Below, piece after piece: positions 7,261-14,621 of a stretch of DNA of 25,101 bases; positions within the stretch are counted from its first letter, which is position 1, and each line of letters opens with the position of its first letter. The stretch comes from JAAZAI01 sp050942875 (GTDB lineage Bacteria > Verrucomicrobiota > Kiritimatiellia > RFP12 > UBA3636). The position numbers and the translations under genes are program-made. The stretch covers positions 1-25,101 of the forward strand of contig JBMNOD010000052.1 in assembly GCA_050942875.1 (NCBI GenBank), written 5' to 3'. Under the pieces are notes generated by a model. That model ran no database searches. It saw only the letters and a program-made list of their open reading frames with translations, and was not told where the DNA came from.

Positions 7261-7935
7261 GTGGGACAGAAAGTCAATCCTATCGGATTCCGCATTGCAG
7301 TCGACAAGGACTGGCGTTCGCGCTGGTTTGCCGACAAGCGCACCTTTGGTGATTTGCTTGACGAGGACTGCAAGATCCGCAAATACATCCAGAAGAAGTT
7401 CGCGAACTCCGCCGTTGCCGAGGTCCGCATCGAGCGCTACGCGAACCGTATCCGCATCAACATCCACTCCGCCCGCCCCGGCGTCATCATGGGCCACAAG
7501 GGCGAGGAGATCGCCCGCGCCCGCGAAGAGCTCGCCAAGAAGACGGGCAAGGAGATCTACGTGGAGGTGGCCGAGGTGCGCGATCCGGATGCGAACGCCC
7601 AGCTCGTGGCCGAGAGCATCGCCCAGCAGATCGTCCGGCGCATCGCGCTCAGGCGCGCGATGAAGCGTGCGCAGCGGGTCGCGATGGACATGGGCGTGGA
7701 CGGCATCAAGATTTTCGCGGCAGGACGCATCAACGGCGCCGAAATCGCGCGTTCCGAATGGTTGAAGGAGGGCAAGGTGCCCCTCCACACCCTGCGCGCC
7801 AACATCGACTACGGGTTCGCCGAGGCGGACACGACGGCCGGCCTGATCGGCGTCAAAGTCTGGATTTGCAAGAAGGACGACTATCAGCCGATAAAGTCCA
7901 ACAGAGGGAGAAGATCCTATGCCCCTAATGCCTAA
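7261..7935 (+). CDS. rpsC: 30S ribosomal protein S3
   Basis: S3 forms part of the mRNA entry channel. The 224 residues start GQKVNPIGFRIAV and contain the KH-domain motif HSARPGVIMGHKGEEIA and the C-terminal domain GRINGAEIARSEW...GKVPLHTLRANIDYG. The start is GTG at 7261 with AAGGAG at 7250-7255. The 3' end overlaps rplP by 17 bases. Confidence 0.97.
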   Translation: MGQKVNPIGFRIAVDKDWRSRWFADKRTFGDLLDEDCKIRKYIQKKFANSAVAEVRIERYANRIRINIHSARPGVIMGHKGEEIARAREELAKKTGKEIYVEVAEVRDPDANAQLVAESIAQQIVRRIALRRAMKRAQRVAMDMGVDGIKIFAAGRINGAEIARSEWLKEGKVPLHTLRANIDYGFAEADTTAGLIGVKVWICKKDDYQPIKSNRGRRSYAPNA

Positions 7936-8338
7936 ACGCGTCAAGTATCGCAAGGTGCAGCGCGGCAGCCGCGCCGGCCTTGCGACGACGAACACCGAAC
8001 TTTCACAAGGCGACTTCGGCCTCAAGGCCATGGACCGCGCCTGGATTACCAACGTCCAGATCGAGGCCTGTCGCGTGACCATCAACCGCCATCTCAGGCG
8101 CCGCGGCAAGCTGTGGATCCGCATCTTCCCCGACAAGCCGATCTCCAAGAAGCCGATCGAAGTGCGCATGGGCGGGGGCAAGGGCAACCCCGAGTTCTGG
8201 GTGGCCGTCGTCCGTCCCGGCACGATTCTTTTCGAGCTGGCGGGCGTTCCGGACTCCCTCGCTCGCGAGGCCATGCGCCTGGCGGCGGCCAAGCTTGGCA
8301 TCCGCACGGTCTTGGTCAGCAGAAACGCAAAGGCCTGA
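7919..8338 (+). CDS. rplP: 50S ribosomal protein L16
   Basis: L16 organises the A-site tRNA elbow in the 50S subunit. The 139 residues include MPKRVKYRKVQRGSRAG and RMGGGKGNPEFWVAVVRPG, which holds the arginine that is hydroxylated in some bacteria. I chose the ATG at 7919 because GAGGGAG lies 8 bases upstream; the alternative ATG at 7928 gives the more usual MPKR start. Either way it overlaps the end of rpsC. Confidence 0.95.
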   Translation: MPLMPKRVKYRKVQRGSRAGLATTNTELSQGDFGLKAMDRAWITNVQIEACRVTINRHLRRRGKLWIRIFPDKPISKKPIEVRMGGGKGNPEFWVAVVRPGTILFELAGVPDSLAREAMRLAAAKLGIRTVLVSRNAKA

Positions 8339-8351
8339 GGAGACCGACACT

Positions 8352-8543
8352 ATGAAAATCAAGCAGATCCGCGAAAACACGACGGAAGAGATCCTCGCCC
8401 AGATCAAGGAGACTGAGCGGAAGATGCTGCGGATGAAGACACGCAGGACGGTGACCGACGGCATCCAGATCCGCGCGATGCGCAGGAACGTGGCCCGGAT
8501 GCACACGGTGATCCGCGAACGGGAGATGAACAGCAATGACTGA
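8352..8543 (+). CDS. rpmC: 50S ribosomal protein L29
   Basis: L29 is a small two-helix protein at the tunnel exit beside L23. I start it at the ATG at 8352 (MKIKQIRENTTEEILAQI), which gives 63 residues and the usual family start. A longer frame beginning at 8295 would run back into rplP. GAGG at 8337-8340 lies upstream of the ATG. It contains the family's Arg/Met-rich second helix and overlaps rpsQ by 8 bases. Confidence 0.93.
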   Translation: MKIKQIRENTTEEILAQIKETERKMLRMKTRRTVTDGIQIRAMRRNVARMHTVIREREMNSND

Positions 8544-8838
8544 GCAGACAAGCACCGCCGCCCCCCGCGGCATTCGCAAGACCCGCAAGGGCAAGGTTGT
8601 CAGCCGCAGCGGCGACAAGACCATCGTGGTCCTCGTCGAGCGTCGCTACCATCACCCCATCTACGGCAAGCAGATGGTCGATGCGAAGAAGATGCACACC
8701 CACGACGAGAGGAACGAGGCCGCCGTCGGCGATGTCGTCGAGATCCAGGAGTGCCGTCCGTACAGCCGCCTGAAACGCTGGCGCCTCGTCGCCATTGACA
8801 AGGCCGCGACCCCCGCGGCGCAGGGAGAATCCAAATGA
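8536..8838 (+). CDS. rpsQ: 30S ribosomal protein S17
   Basis: S17 is a primary 16S rRNA binder with an OB fold. The core GIRKTRKGKVVSRSGDKTIVV, then HHPIYGKQMVDAKKMHTHDE and GDVVEIQECRPYSRLKRWRLV, is diagnostic. The 100 residues exceed the usual 80-90 because of about 10 extra residues at the N-terminus and an Ala-rich tail. It overlaps rpmC by 8 bases and rplN by four (ATGA), so the three are probably coupled. Confidence 0.96.
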   Translation: MTEQTSTAAPRGIRKTRKGKVVSRSGDKTIVVLVERRYHHPIYGKQMVDAKKMHTHDERNEAAVGDVVEIQECRPYSRLKRWRLVAIDKAATPAAQGESK

Positions 8839-9200
8839 TCCAGGAATCCACCGAACTGCCCGTCGCGGACAACAGCGGCGCTCGCCGCGTCGTTTGCTTC
8901 CGCGTCCTCGGACAGAGCAAAAAATATGCCGGCCTCGGAGACCTCGTTCGCGTTTCCGTCCGGGAGGCCCAGCCTGCCGGCATGGTCAAGAAGGGGCAGG
9001 TCTGCCTCGCCGTCATCGTCCGCACCGCGTATCCCATCCGTCGCCCCGACGGGTCGTACATCAAGTTCGACGGGAACGCCTGCGTGATCGTCGACGCGAA
9101 GAAGGCGCCCATCGGATCGCGCATCTTCGGGCCCGTGGCCCGCGAATTGCGCGACATGAACTACACCAAGATCGTCTCCCTGGCCCCGGAGGTGCTGTGA
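8835..9200 (+). CDS. rplN: 50S ribosomal protein L14
   Basis: L14 lies at the subunit interface and is the docking site of the silencing factor RsfS. The 121 residues carry VADNSGARRVVCFRVLG at the start and the signature GSRIFGPVARELRDMNYTKIVSLAPEVL at the end, which is diagnostic. The start lies in the ATGA overlap with rpsQ. This is the first gene of the spc-type segment. Confidence 0.97.
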   Translation: MIQESTELPVADNSGARRVVCFRVLGQSKKYAGLGDLVRVSVREAQPAGMVKKGQVCLAVIVRTAYPIRRPDGSYIKFDGNACVIVDAKKAPIGSRIFGPVARELRDMNYTKIVSLAPEVL

Positions 9201-9201
9201 C

Positions 9202-9519
9202 ATGAGCGTGAGCAGAATCAAGAAGGGCGATGAAGTCATCGTCAACACAGGGCGCAACCGCGGCAAGACCGGCAAGGTCCTCGCGATCGACCCCAAGCGC
9301 GAACGCGCCGTGGTCGAAGGCGTGAACCTCGTCAAGAAGACGATCCGCCGCTCCCAGCAGTTCCCGGAAGGGGACATCATCGAGGTGCCCGCGCCCATCC
9401 ACCTCTCGAACCTGATGCCTTACGACCCCAAGGCCAAGAAGGGCGTGCGCATCTCGAGGATCCGCGAGGACGGCAAGGGCGTCCGAGTCGCCAAGGGCAC
9501 CGGTCACCGGTTTGAATAA
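9202..9519 (+). CDS. rplX: 50S ribosomal protein L24
   Basis: L24 initiates 50S assembly. The 105 residues contain a KOW motif: KKGDEVIVNTGRNRGKTGKVL, followed by the conserved VEGVNLVKK and the PEGDIIEVPAPIHLSNLM segment. It starts one base after the rplN stop, again a coupled arrangement. Confidence 0.96.
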   Translation: MSVSRIKKGDEVIVNTGRNRGKTGKVLAIDPKRERAVVEGVNLVKKTIRRSQQFPEGDIIEVPAPIHLSNLMPYDPKAKKGVRISRIREDGKGVRVAKGTGHRFE

Positions 9520-9532
9520 GGACTGAACCACA

Positions 9533-10072
9533 ATGGCTAATCTCAAGCAAAAGTACCAGGAGACGGTCGTCCCGGCCCTTCGCGAGAAGTTCGGGTTCTC
9601 GAACCCGATGCTCGTCCCCAAGGTCGAAAAGGTCGTCGTCAACATGGCCTTCGGCATCGTCGACAAGGACACGCAGAAGTCGGTTCTCGACGATCTGACG
9701 CAGATCACCGGCCAGAAGCCGATTCTCTGCAAGGCGCGCAAGAGCGTGTCGAACTTCAAGCTCCGCGAGGGCATGGTCATCGGCGCCAAGGTGACGCTTC
9801 GCGGGAATCGGATGTACGACTTCCTCGACCGCTTCATCCACATCGCCCTGCCGCGCATCCGCGACTTCCGCGGCGTCCCCACCCGTGGATTCGACGGCCG
9901 GGGCAACTACACGATGGGCGTCAAGGAGCAGACGATCTTCCCGGAGATCGACCTGAGCCGCCACGGCGCGCCCGAGCAGGGCATGGACATCACCGTCGTC
10001 ACGACGGCCGCAGACAACCAGCAGGCGCGGGAGCTGCTCTCGCTGCTTGGAATGCCCTTCATGGGCCGTTAA
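9533..10072 (+). CDS. rplE: 50S ribosomal protein L5
   Basis: L5 binds 5S rRNA and contacts the P-site tRNA and S13. The 179 residues fit the family: NPMLVPKVEKVVVNMAFG near residue 24, the ITGQKPILCKARKSVSNFKLREG segment, and the DFRGVPTRGFDGRGNYTMGVKEQ motif. AAGGA lies about 10 bases before the ATG. The order L14-L24-L5-S14-S8 is the classic spc order. Confidence 0.97.
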   Translation: MANLKQKYQETVVPALREKFGFSNPMLVPKVEKVVVNMAFGIVDKDTQKSVLDDLTQITGQKPILCKARKSVSNFKLREGMVIGAKVTLRGNRMYDFLDRFIHIALPRIRDFRGVPTRGFDGRGNYTMGVKEQTIFPEIDLSRHGAPEQGMDITVVTTAADNQQARELLSLLGMPFMGR

Positions 10073-10086
10073 GGGAGCAACTTCAA

Positions 10087-10272
10087 ATGGCAAAGAAATC
10101 GCTCATCGCCAAGGCGAAACGCACGCCCAAGTTCAAGGTCCGCGCCTACAATCGCTGCAGTCGCTGCGGTCGCCGCAAGGCCTACATGAACAAGTTCAAG
10201 GTCTGTCGCATCTGCTTCCGCGAGCTCGCAGTCAGCGGTCAGATCCCCGGCGTGACCAAGGCGTCGTGGTAG
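10087..10272 (+). CDS. rpsZ: 30S ribosomal protein S14, zinc-binding type
   Basis: The short 61-residue S14 form. A zinc ribbon is formed by Cys24-x2-Cys27 and Cys40-x2-Cys43 (CSRCGRRKAYMNKF...CRIC), which marks it as the zinc-dependent C+ type. The zinc-free paralogue is about 100 residues and is often induced when zinc is scarce; none is seen in this window. GGGAG lies 11 bases before the ATG. Confidence 0.95.
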   Translation: MAKKSLIAKAKRTPKFKVRAYNRCSRCGRRKAYMNKFKVCRICFRELAVSGQIPGVTKASW

Positions 10273-10293
10273 AGGAAAGGAGACACAGGAACT

Positions 10294-10689
10294 ATGAGTT
10301 GGTCAGATCCCATCGCGGACATGCTCACCCGAATCCGGAACGCACAGGACGCCGGCCATGAAATCGTCGAGATGCCGTCGTCGCGCATGAAGGCGGCCGT
10401 CGCCAACGTGCTCAAGGAAGAGGGCTATGTCGTGGGCTTCGAGGTCGAGGGCGACACGCGCAAGACGCTTCGCATCGCCTTGAAGTACAACGAGGACTCC
10501 AAGCCCGTCATTCGCGGCATCCGGCGCGACTCCAAGCCCGGGCTCCGAAAGTTCTGCGGCTGGAAGGAGATCCCCCGCGTTCTCGGCGGCCTTGGCGTCG
10601 CCGTCATCTCCACCTCCAGCGGCGTGATGTCGGGCGTCGAAGCCCGCCGTCGCAAGCTGGGCGGTGAAATCGTCTGCAGCATCTGGTAG
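10294..10689 (+). CDS. rpsH: 30S ribosomal protein S8
   Basis: S8 binds the central domain of 16S rRNA and in E. coli represses the spc operon by binding the rplE region. The 131 residues start SWSDPIADMLTRIRNAQ and end with the signature STSSGVMSGVEARRRKLGGEIVCSIW. Two purine-rich stretches (GAGGAAAGGAG) lie upstream of the ATG. Confidence 0.97.
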   Translation: MSWSDPIADMLTRIRNAQDAGHEIVEMPSSRMKAAVANVLKEEGYVVGFEVEGDTRKTLRIALKYNEDSKPVIRGIRRDSKPGLRKFCGWKEIPRVLGGLGVAVISTSSGVMSGVEARRRKLGGEIVCSIW

Positions 10690-10704
10690 AGGAGGGCAGG
10701 AAAC

Positions 10705-11244
10705 ATGTCAAGAATCGGCAAGAACCCCATTGAGGTCAAGGCGGGCGTCACCGTCGAGATCAAGGGGCAGGACGTCGCCGTCAAGGGCAAGCTCGGCGAG
10801 CTGGCCTGGCGCCTGCCCGACGGCATCTCGGCGTCGCTCGACAACGGCGTCGTCAAAGTGGCGCGCAGCAGCGAGGAACGCGAGCAGAAGGCCTTCCACG
10901 GCCTCGCCCGCTCGCTCATCGAGAACATGATCGTCGGCGTCTCGGACGGCTACTCGAAGTCCCTCGACATCGAGGGCGTCGGCTTCAAGGCCGAGTCGCG
11001 CGGCGCGTCCATCTTCCTGAGCCTCGGCTTCGCCAACGCGAAGGAGTACAAGATCCCCGACGGCGCGAAGGTCACGGTGCAGAACCAGGGGCTGCGCATC
11101 CTCGTCGAAGGCATCGACAAGCAGCTCGTCGGCCGCGTCGCGGCCGACATCCGCGCCTACTTCCCGGCCGAGCCGTACAAGGGCAAGGGCATCCGCTACA
11201 CCGACGAGAAGATCCGCCGCAAGGAAGGCAAGACCGTCGCTTAA
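10705..11244 (+). CDS. rplF: 50S ribosomal protein L6
   Basis: L6 lies near the GTPase-associated centre. The 179 residues have two repeated domains. The N-terminus is SRIGKNPIEVKAGVTVEI and the C-terminal signature is PAEPYKGKGIRYTDEKIRRKEGK. GAGGAGGG is placed well before the ATG. Confidence 0.97.
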   Translation: MSRIGKNPIEVKAGVTVEIKGQDVAVKGKLGELAWRLPDGISASLDNGVVKVARSSEEREQKAFHGLARSLIENMIVGVSDGYSKSLDIEGVGFKAESRGASIFLSLGFANAKEYKIPDGAKVTVQNQGLRILVEGIDKQLVGRVAADIRAYFPAEPYKGKGIRYTDEKIRRKEGKTVA

Positions 11245-11259
11245 CAGGAACGCTAGACT

Positions 11260-11637
11260 ATGAAGCTCAAGAATCGAAAAGACTACCGCGTGCGCCGCCA
11301 CCGCCGGCTCCGCCAGAAGGTGAAGGGCACCGCCGCGCGCCCCCGCCTGGCCGTCTTCATCTCCAACGCGCACATGTACGTGCAGTTCATCGACGACGAC
11401 GCCGGCCGCACCCTGGCGTCCGCCAGCACCCTGGGCGCCGACGCCGGAGCCAATCTCCCCGCCGCCAAGGCGCTTGGCGAAAAGGCCGCCGAGGCCGCCA
11501 AGGCCAAGGGCATCTCGCTCGTGGTCATCGACCGCGGCGGGTTCAAATACCACGGCCGCGTCAAGCAGATCGTCGAGGCCGCGCTCGCCGCGGGCCTCAA
11601 GGTCCGGGAAGAAAAAGAAGAGGAGGAGGCACAGTGA
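11260..11637 (+). CDS. rplR: 50S ribosomal protein L18
   Basis: L18 carries 5S rRNA into the 50S subunit. The 125 residues show the basic N-terminus RRHRRLRQKVKGTAARPRL, the AVFISNAHMYVQFIDDD strand region and the VVIDRGGFKYHGRVK motif. It ends in an unusual acidic tail (KEEKEEEEAQ) whose codons also supply the AGGAGGAGG ribosome binding site for rpsE. The TGA stop overlaps the rpsE ATG by one base. Confidence 0.95.
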   Translation: MKLKNRKDYRVRRHRRLRQKVKGTAARPRLAVFISNAHMYVQFIDDDAGRTLASASTLGADAGANLPAAKALGEKAAEAAKAKGISLVVIDRGGFKYHGRVKQIVEAALAAGLKVREEKEEEEAQ

Positions 11638-12125
11638 TGTCCTTTGAAGAGAACAAGCCGGACGCCCCCGAGTTCGAGGAGGAGGTCGTCTTCGTCAACC
11701 GCTGCGCCAAGGTCGTCAAGGGCGGCCGCCGCTTCAGCTTCAGCGCCGTCATCGTGGTCGGCGATCGCAACGGCCAGGTCGGCCTCGGCTTCGGCAAGGC
11801 CAACGAGGTCAGCGAAGCCATCCGCAAGGGAACCGAGGCCGCGAAGCGCAACCTCGTCACCGTCACCATGAAGGGCAAGTCCATCCCCCACGCCGTCACC
11901 GGCCAGTGGGACGGCGGTCGCGTCCTGCTCATGCCCGCCTCCGAAGGCACCGGCGTCATCGCCGGCGGCGGCATGCGCGCCGTGCTCGAAAAGGCCGGCT
12001 ACCAGGACATCCTGGCCAAGAGCCAGGGTTCCAAGAACCGCCTCAACGTCGTCAAGGCGACGTTCGACGCCCTCAGCAAGCTCCGCACCGAGGAGCAGAT
12101 TCGCGCCGAGCGCGCCAACGCATAA
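11637..12125 (+). CDS. rpsE: 30S ribosomal protein S5
   Basis: S5 takes part in decoding fidelity and mRNA unwinding. The 162 residues contain the double-stranded RNA-binding fold: VNRCAKVVKGGRRFSFSAVIVVGD, then GLGFGKANEVSEAIRKG and the C-terminal GSKNRLNVVKATFDAL. I chose the ATG at 11637 rather than the GTG at 11634 because AGGAGGAGG at 11621-11629 is better spaced for it. Only 9 bases separate the stop from rplO, so there is no room for rpmD. Confidence 0.96.
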   Translation: MSFEENKPDAPEFEEEVVFVNRCAKVVKGGRRFSFSAVIVVGDRNGQVGLGFGKANEVSEAIRKGTEAAKRNLVTVTMKGKSIPHAVTGQWDGGRVLLMPASEGTGVIAGGGMRAVLEKAGYQDILAKSQGSKNRLNVVKATFDALSKLRTEEQIRAERANA

Positions 12126-12134
12126 GGATCAGCC

Positions 12135-12584
12135 ATGGATCTTTCTTCTCTCTATTCAACCCCCGGTTCCAACAAGCGGCGCAAGCGCCTCGGCCGCGGC
12201 GACGCCTCCGGCAAGGGCGGCACGTCCGGCAAGGGCCACAAGGGCCAGAAGGCCCGCAAGGGCCACAAGCGCCGCGTCGCCTTCGAAGGCGGCCAGATGC
12301 CGCTGCTCCGCCGCCTGCCCAAGCGCGGCTTCAAGAACCCCGCGCGCATCGCCTACTCGCCCGTCAATCTTGAAGCGTTGAACGGCTTCGAGGACGGCGC
12401 CACGGTCGACGCCACGGCGCTCGTCGCCCTCGGCCTGGTCAACAACCCCGAAAGGGGCGGCGTCAAGATTCTTGCCAAGGGCGAGCTGACCGCGCGCAAC
12501 CTGACCGTCAAGGCCAACGCCTTCAGCGAGGCCGCCAAGGCCAGGATCGAGGCGCTGGGAGGCACCTGCGAGGTCGTCGTCTGA
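12135..12584 (+). CDS. rplO: 50S ribosomal protein L15
   Basis: L15 is a late 50S assembly protein. The 149 residues begin with the Gly/Lys-rich extension RRKRLGRGDASGKGGTSGKG and GQKARKGHKRRVAFEGGQMPL, and end with the globular domain GVKILAKGELTARNLTVKANAFSEAA. It directly follows rpsE, where most bacteria have rpmD. A strong hairpin follows it at 12593-12628. Confidence 0.96.
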   Translation: MDLSSLYSTPGSNKRRKRLGRGDASGKGGTSGKGHKGQKARKGHKRRVAFEGGQMPLLRRLPKRGFKNPARIAYSPVNLEALNGFEDGATVDATALVALGLVNNPERGGVKILAKGELTARNLTVKANAFSEAAKARIEALGGTCEVVV

Positions 12585-12592
12585 TTTCCCCC

Positions 12593-12628
12593 GGCGCCCG
12601 GGCCGCCAACATTCGCGGCCCGGGCGCC
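12593..12628 (+). terminator. terminator-like hairpin between rplO and secY
   Basis: A perfect 14-bp stem pairs 12593-12606 with 12615-12628 around an 8-base loop, followed by ATCCCTTTT. It probably lowers read-through from the ribosomal genes into secY. The T-run is short, so partial attenuation is more likely than full termination. Confidence 0.7.
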
Positions 12629-12663
12629 ATCCCTTTTCAACCCCAGCAACGGGAACGTCCATC

Positions 12664-14022
12664 ATGTCCGCATTCAGAAACATTTGGAAGATCAAGGAGC
12701 TCCGGTCGCGCATCTTCTTCACGCTCGGGCTCGTGTTCATCTGCCGCATGCTTTCGATCGTCCCGACCCCGGGCGTCGATGCCTCAGCGCTGAAGGCGCT
12801 CATCGCCCGGACAAGCGAGTCCGCTGCCGGTGGTGTGATGGGCACGTTCGACCTCTTCACCGGCGGCGCGCTTTCCAACTTCGCCGTCGGCACGCTCAGC
12901 ATCTGGCCCTACATCTCCGCCTCGATCATCATCCAGCTCATGACCGCCATCATCCCCGCCCTCGAGCGAATGGCGCGGGAAGGGGAGTCGGGCCGCCAGA
13001 AGCTCAACCAGACGACGCGCTACCTCACGCTTGCGCTTTGCGCCATGCAGTCCTTCGGCCTTGCCAAGCTCATGGAGAACCCGGCGCGGCTCGGCCTTGA
13101 GCGCCTGGTGATGGAGCCGGGCCTCCCGTTCGAGATCCTCACCGTGCTCACGATGACCGCCGCCACGATGCTCACCATGTGGCTCGGCGAGCAGATCACG
13201 GAGCGCGGCATCGGCAACGGCACGTCGGTGATCATCATGGTCAACATCTGCGCCCGCCTTCCCGATGCGCTGTACGAGACCGTCCTCAAGTTCATCCCCA
13301 TCGACGGCCAGGCTGCCGAGTTCAACATCTTCCACCTTGCGCTTCTCCTCGGTCTCGCGTTCATCGTCTTCGCGGGCACGATCGCGCTTACGCAGGGCGT
13401 CCGCCGCATTCCGATCCACACGGCGCGCCGTTCCGTCGGCAACCGCGCCGTCGGCGGCCAGAACACCTACATGCCGCTGCGCGTCAACTACACCGGCGTC
13501 ATGCCCATCATCTTCGCCGGCCCCATCCTGATGGCGATCGGCTGGCTCTTCAGCCAGGTGAATCCGGACATCCGGTGGCTCGCCTGGCTGCACCACCTGG
13601 GCATGCAGCTCAAGAACGGGACGGGCTTCTACATGCTCTTCTACGCGGCGCTCATCCTCTTCTTCTCGTTCTTCTGGGTCGCCACGCAGTTCCATGCCGT
13701 GCGCATCGCGGACGAGCTCAAAAGCTCCAACAGCTACATCCCCGGCATCCGCCCGGGCATGCCGACGGCCGAGTACCTCGACATGACGATGACCCGCGTC
13801 ACCCTGATCGGCGCCATTGGCCTGATCATCATCGCCGTTCTGCCGACCCTGCTGACCCGGATGCTCGGCATCCCGGCTCGCCTTGCGGGCTTCTTCGGCG
13901 GCACTTCGCTGCTTATCATCGTCGGCGTCGCCCTCGACACCCTGCGCCAGGTCGAGTCCTATCTTGTCATGCGCAACTACGAAGGCTTCCTCAAGCACGG
14001 CCGCCTCAGAGGGCGGAGATAG
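12664..14022 (+). CDS. secY: preprotein translocase subunit SecY
   Basis: SecY is the central channel of the Sec translocon in the inner membrane. The 452 residues show about ten hydrophobic segments. Signature stretches are RSRIFFTLGLVFICRMLSIVP at TM1, the plug region GGALSNFAVGTLSIWPYISA, GIGNGTSVII, and the C-terminal GTSLLIIVGVALDTLRQVESY...RNYEGFLK. The ribosome binding site is modest. The TAG stop (14020-14022) is also the first three bases of a TAGCGGC heptamer array. The usual followers (adk, map, infA, rpmJ, rpsM) are absent. Confidence 0.97.
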   Translation: MSAFRNIWKIKELRSRIFFTLGLVFICRMLSIVPTPGVDASALKALIARTSESAAGGVMGTFDLFTGGALSNFAVGTLSIWPYISASIIIQLMTAIIPALERMAREGESGRQKLNQTTRYLTLALCAMQSFGLAKLMENPARLGLERLVMEPGLPFEILTVLTMTAATMLTMWLGEQITERGIGNGTSVIIMVNICARLPDALYETVLKFIPIDGQAAEFNIFHLALLLGLAFIVFAGTIALTQGVRRIPIHTARRSVGNRAVGGQNTYMPLRVNYTGVMPIIFAGPILMAIGWLFSQVNPDIRWLAWLHHLGMQLKNGTGFYMLFYAALILFFSFFWVATQFHAVRIADELKSSNSYIPGIRPGMPTAEYLDMTMTRVTLIGAIGLIIIAVLPTLLTRMLGIPARLAGFFGGTSLLIIVGVALDTLRQVESYLVMRNYEGFLKHGRLRGRR

Positions 14023-14044
14023 CGGCTAGCGGCCAGCCGCTAGT
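14020..14044. repeat. TAGCGGC heptamer array starting on the secY stop codon
   Basis: TAGCGGC at 14020-14026 and 14027-14033 is followed by the degenerate CAGCCGC and TAGT. The first TAG is the secY stop codon. Further TAG/GGC copies appear at 14096-14121. Confidence 0.85.
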
Positions 14045-14046
14045 AA

Positions 14047-14084
14047 GTCCAAGGTCCAAGGTCCAAGGTCCAAAGTCCAAGGTC
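14047..14084. repeat. GTCCAAR heptamer array, five units
   Basis: The units GTCCAAG, GTCCAAG, GTCCAAG, GTCCAAA and GTCCAAG follow in perfect 7-bp register and end in GTC. The same heptamer brackets the four-helix-bundle gene at 17181-17211 and 17629-17656 and recurs at 24921-24937. Here no gene is attached. Confidence 0.92.
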
Positions 14085-14121
14085 TCTTGTCAGTCGCTAG
14101 TCGCTAGTGGCTAGCGGCTAG

Positions 14122-14480
14122 TGCCGAAAGGCAGCTTTGTCGCGAGCTTTGTCGAATTCAGCGGCTAGCGGCTAGCGGCTAGCGGCTAGTGCCGAAAGGC
14201 AGCTTTGTCGAGAGCCTTGTCGACGTCACCGACGCCATCGACGTCATCGACGCCAAGCCCAGACCCGGCGAAAGGCAGCTTTGTCGCGAGCTTTGTCATA
14301 AGCCCCGAAGGGGCGGACTCTCTAGATGATCTAGATCCTCTAGACAATCTAGACCCTCTAGAATCAGGGCAAGCGAAGCGCCGAAGGCTGGGTAGCGTGG
14401 CCTGAAAGGCCACCTCAAATGTTTTTGTGATCCATCCGATCCATCCGATCATTGATTTCGCGCGGCGAAAGCCGCAAGGG
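14122..14480. repeat. mosaic of 7-, 9- and 12-bp repeats after secY
   Basis: No gene is seen. A segment GCCGAAAGGCAGCTTTGTCG occurs at 14123 and again 69 bp later at 14192, with a partial third copy near 14268. Between them lies a TAGCGGC array (14160-14189). A 9-bp GACGYCAYC array runs 14222-14257, a 9-bp TCTAGANNN array of five units runs 14321-14365, and a GATCCATCC-type repeat lies at 14430-14450. Confidence 0.85.
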
Positions 14481-14499
14481 CGGAGTGCCCACCCCGTGC

Positions 14500-14529
14500 T
14501 TGCTTCGTCCGCCCCCTCTGTGCCATAAT
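14500..14529 (+). promoter_or_regulatory. promoter of the lipoprotein gene
   Basis: TTGCTT (14500-14505) and CATAAT (14524-14529) are 18 bp apart. The -10 overlaps the ATG at 14528, so that ATG cannot be the start in this transcript. The mRNA would begin near 14536. Confidence 0.6.
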
Positions 14530-14558
14530 GGAGGAACTTCACACGAAGGAGCGTAAGC

Positions 14559-14621
14559 TTGCCCGCCAGCCGTCAGGCGGCGCGTTGCACGGGCTGCTGG
14601 CTGGCAACCCCATCAAAATGA
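14559..14621 (+). CDS. possible 20-residue leader peptide
   Basis: AAGGAG (14546-14551) lies 7 bases before a TTG at 14559, which opens a 20-codon frame (PASRQAARCTGCWLATPSK after the start). Its TGA stop at 14619-14621 overlaps the ATG at 14618 of the lipoprotein in the ATGA form typical of translational coupling. The lipoprotein has no ribosome binding site of its own, which supports the idea. Short frames arise by chance, so this is tentative. The function is unknown. Confidence 0.3.
   Translation: MPASRQAARCTGCWLATPSK

Noticed and set aside
14020..14084. CRISPR array in the post-secY repeats
   Set aside because: Units are 7-12 bp with no spacers and there are no cas genes.
14528..14617. 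Upstream ATG extending the lipoprotein by 30 residues
   Set aside because: It would lie inside the -10 box and would bury the signal peptide.
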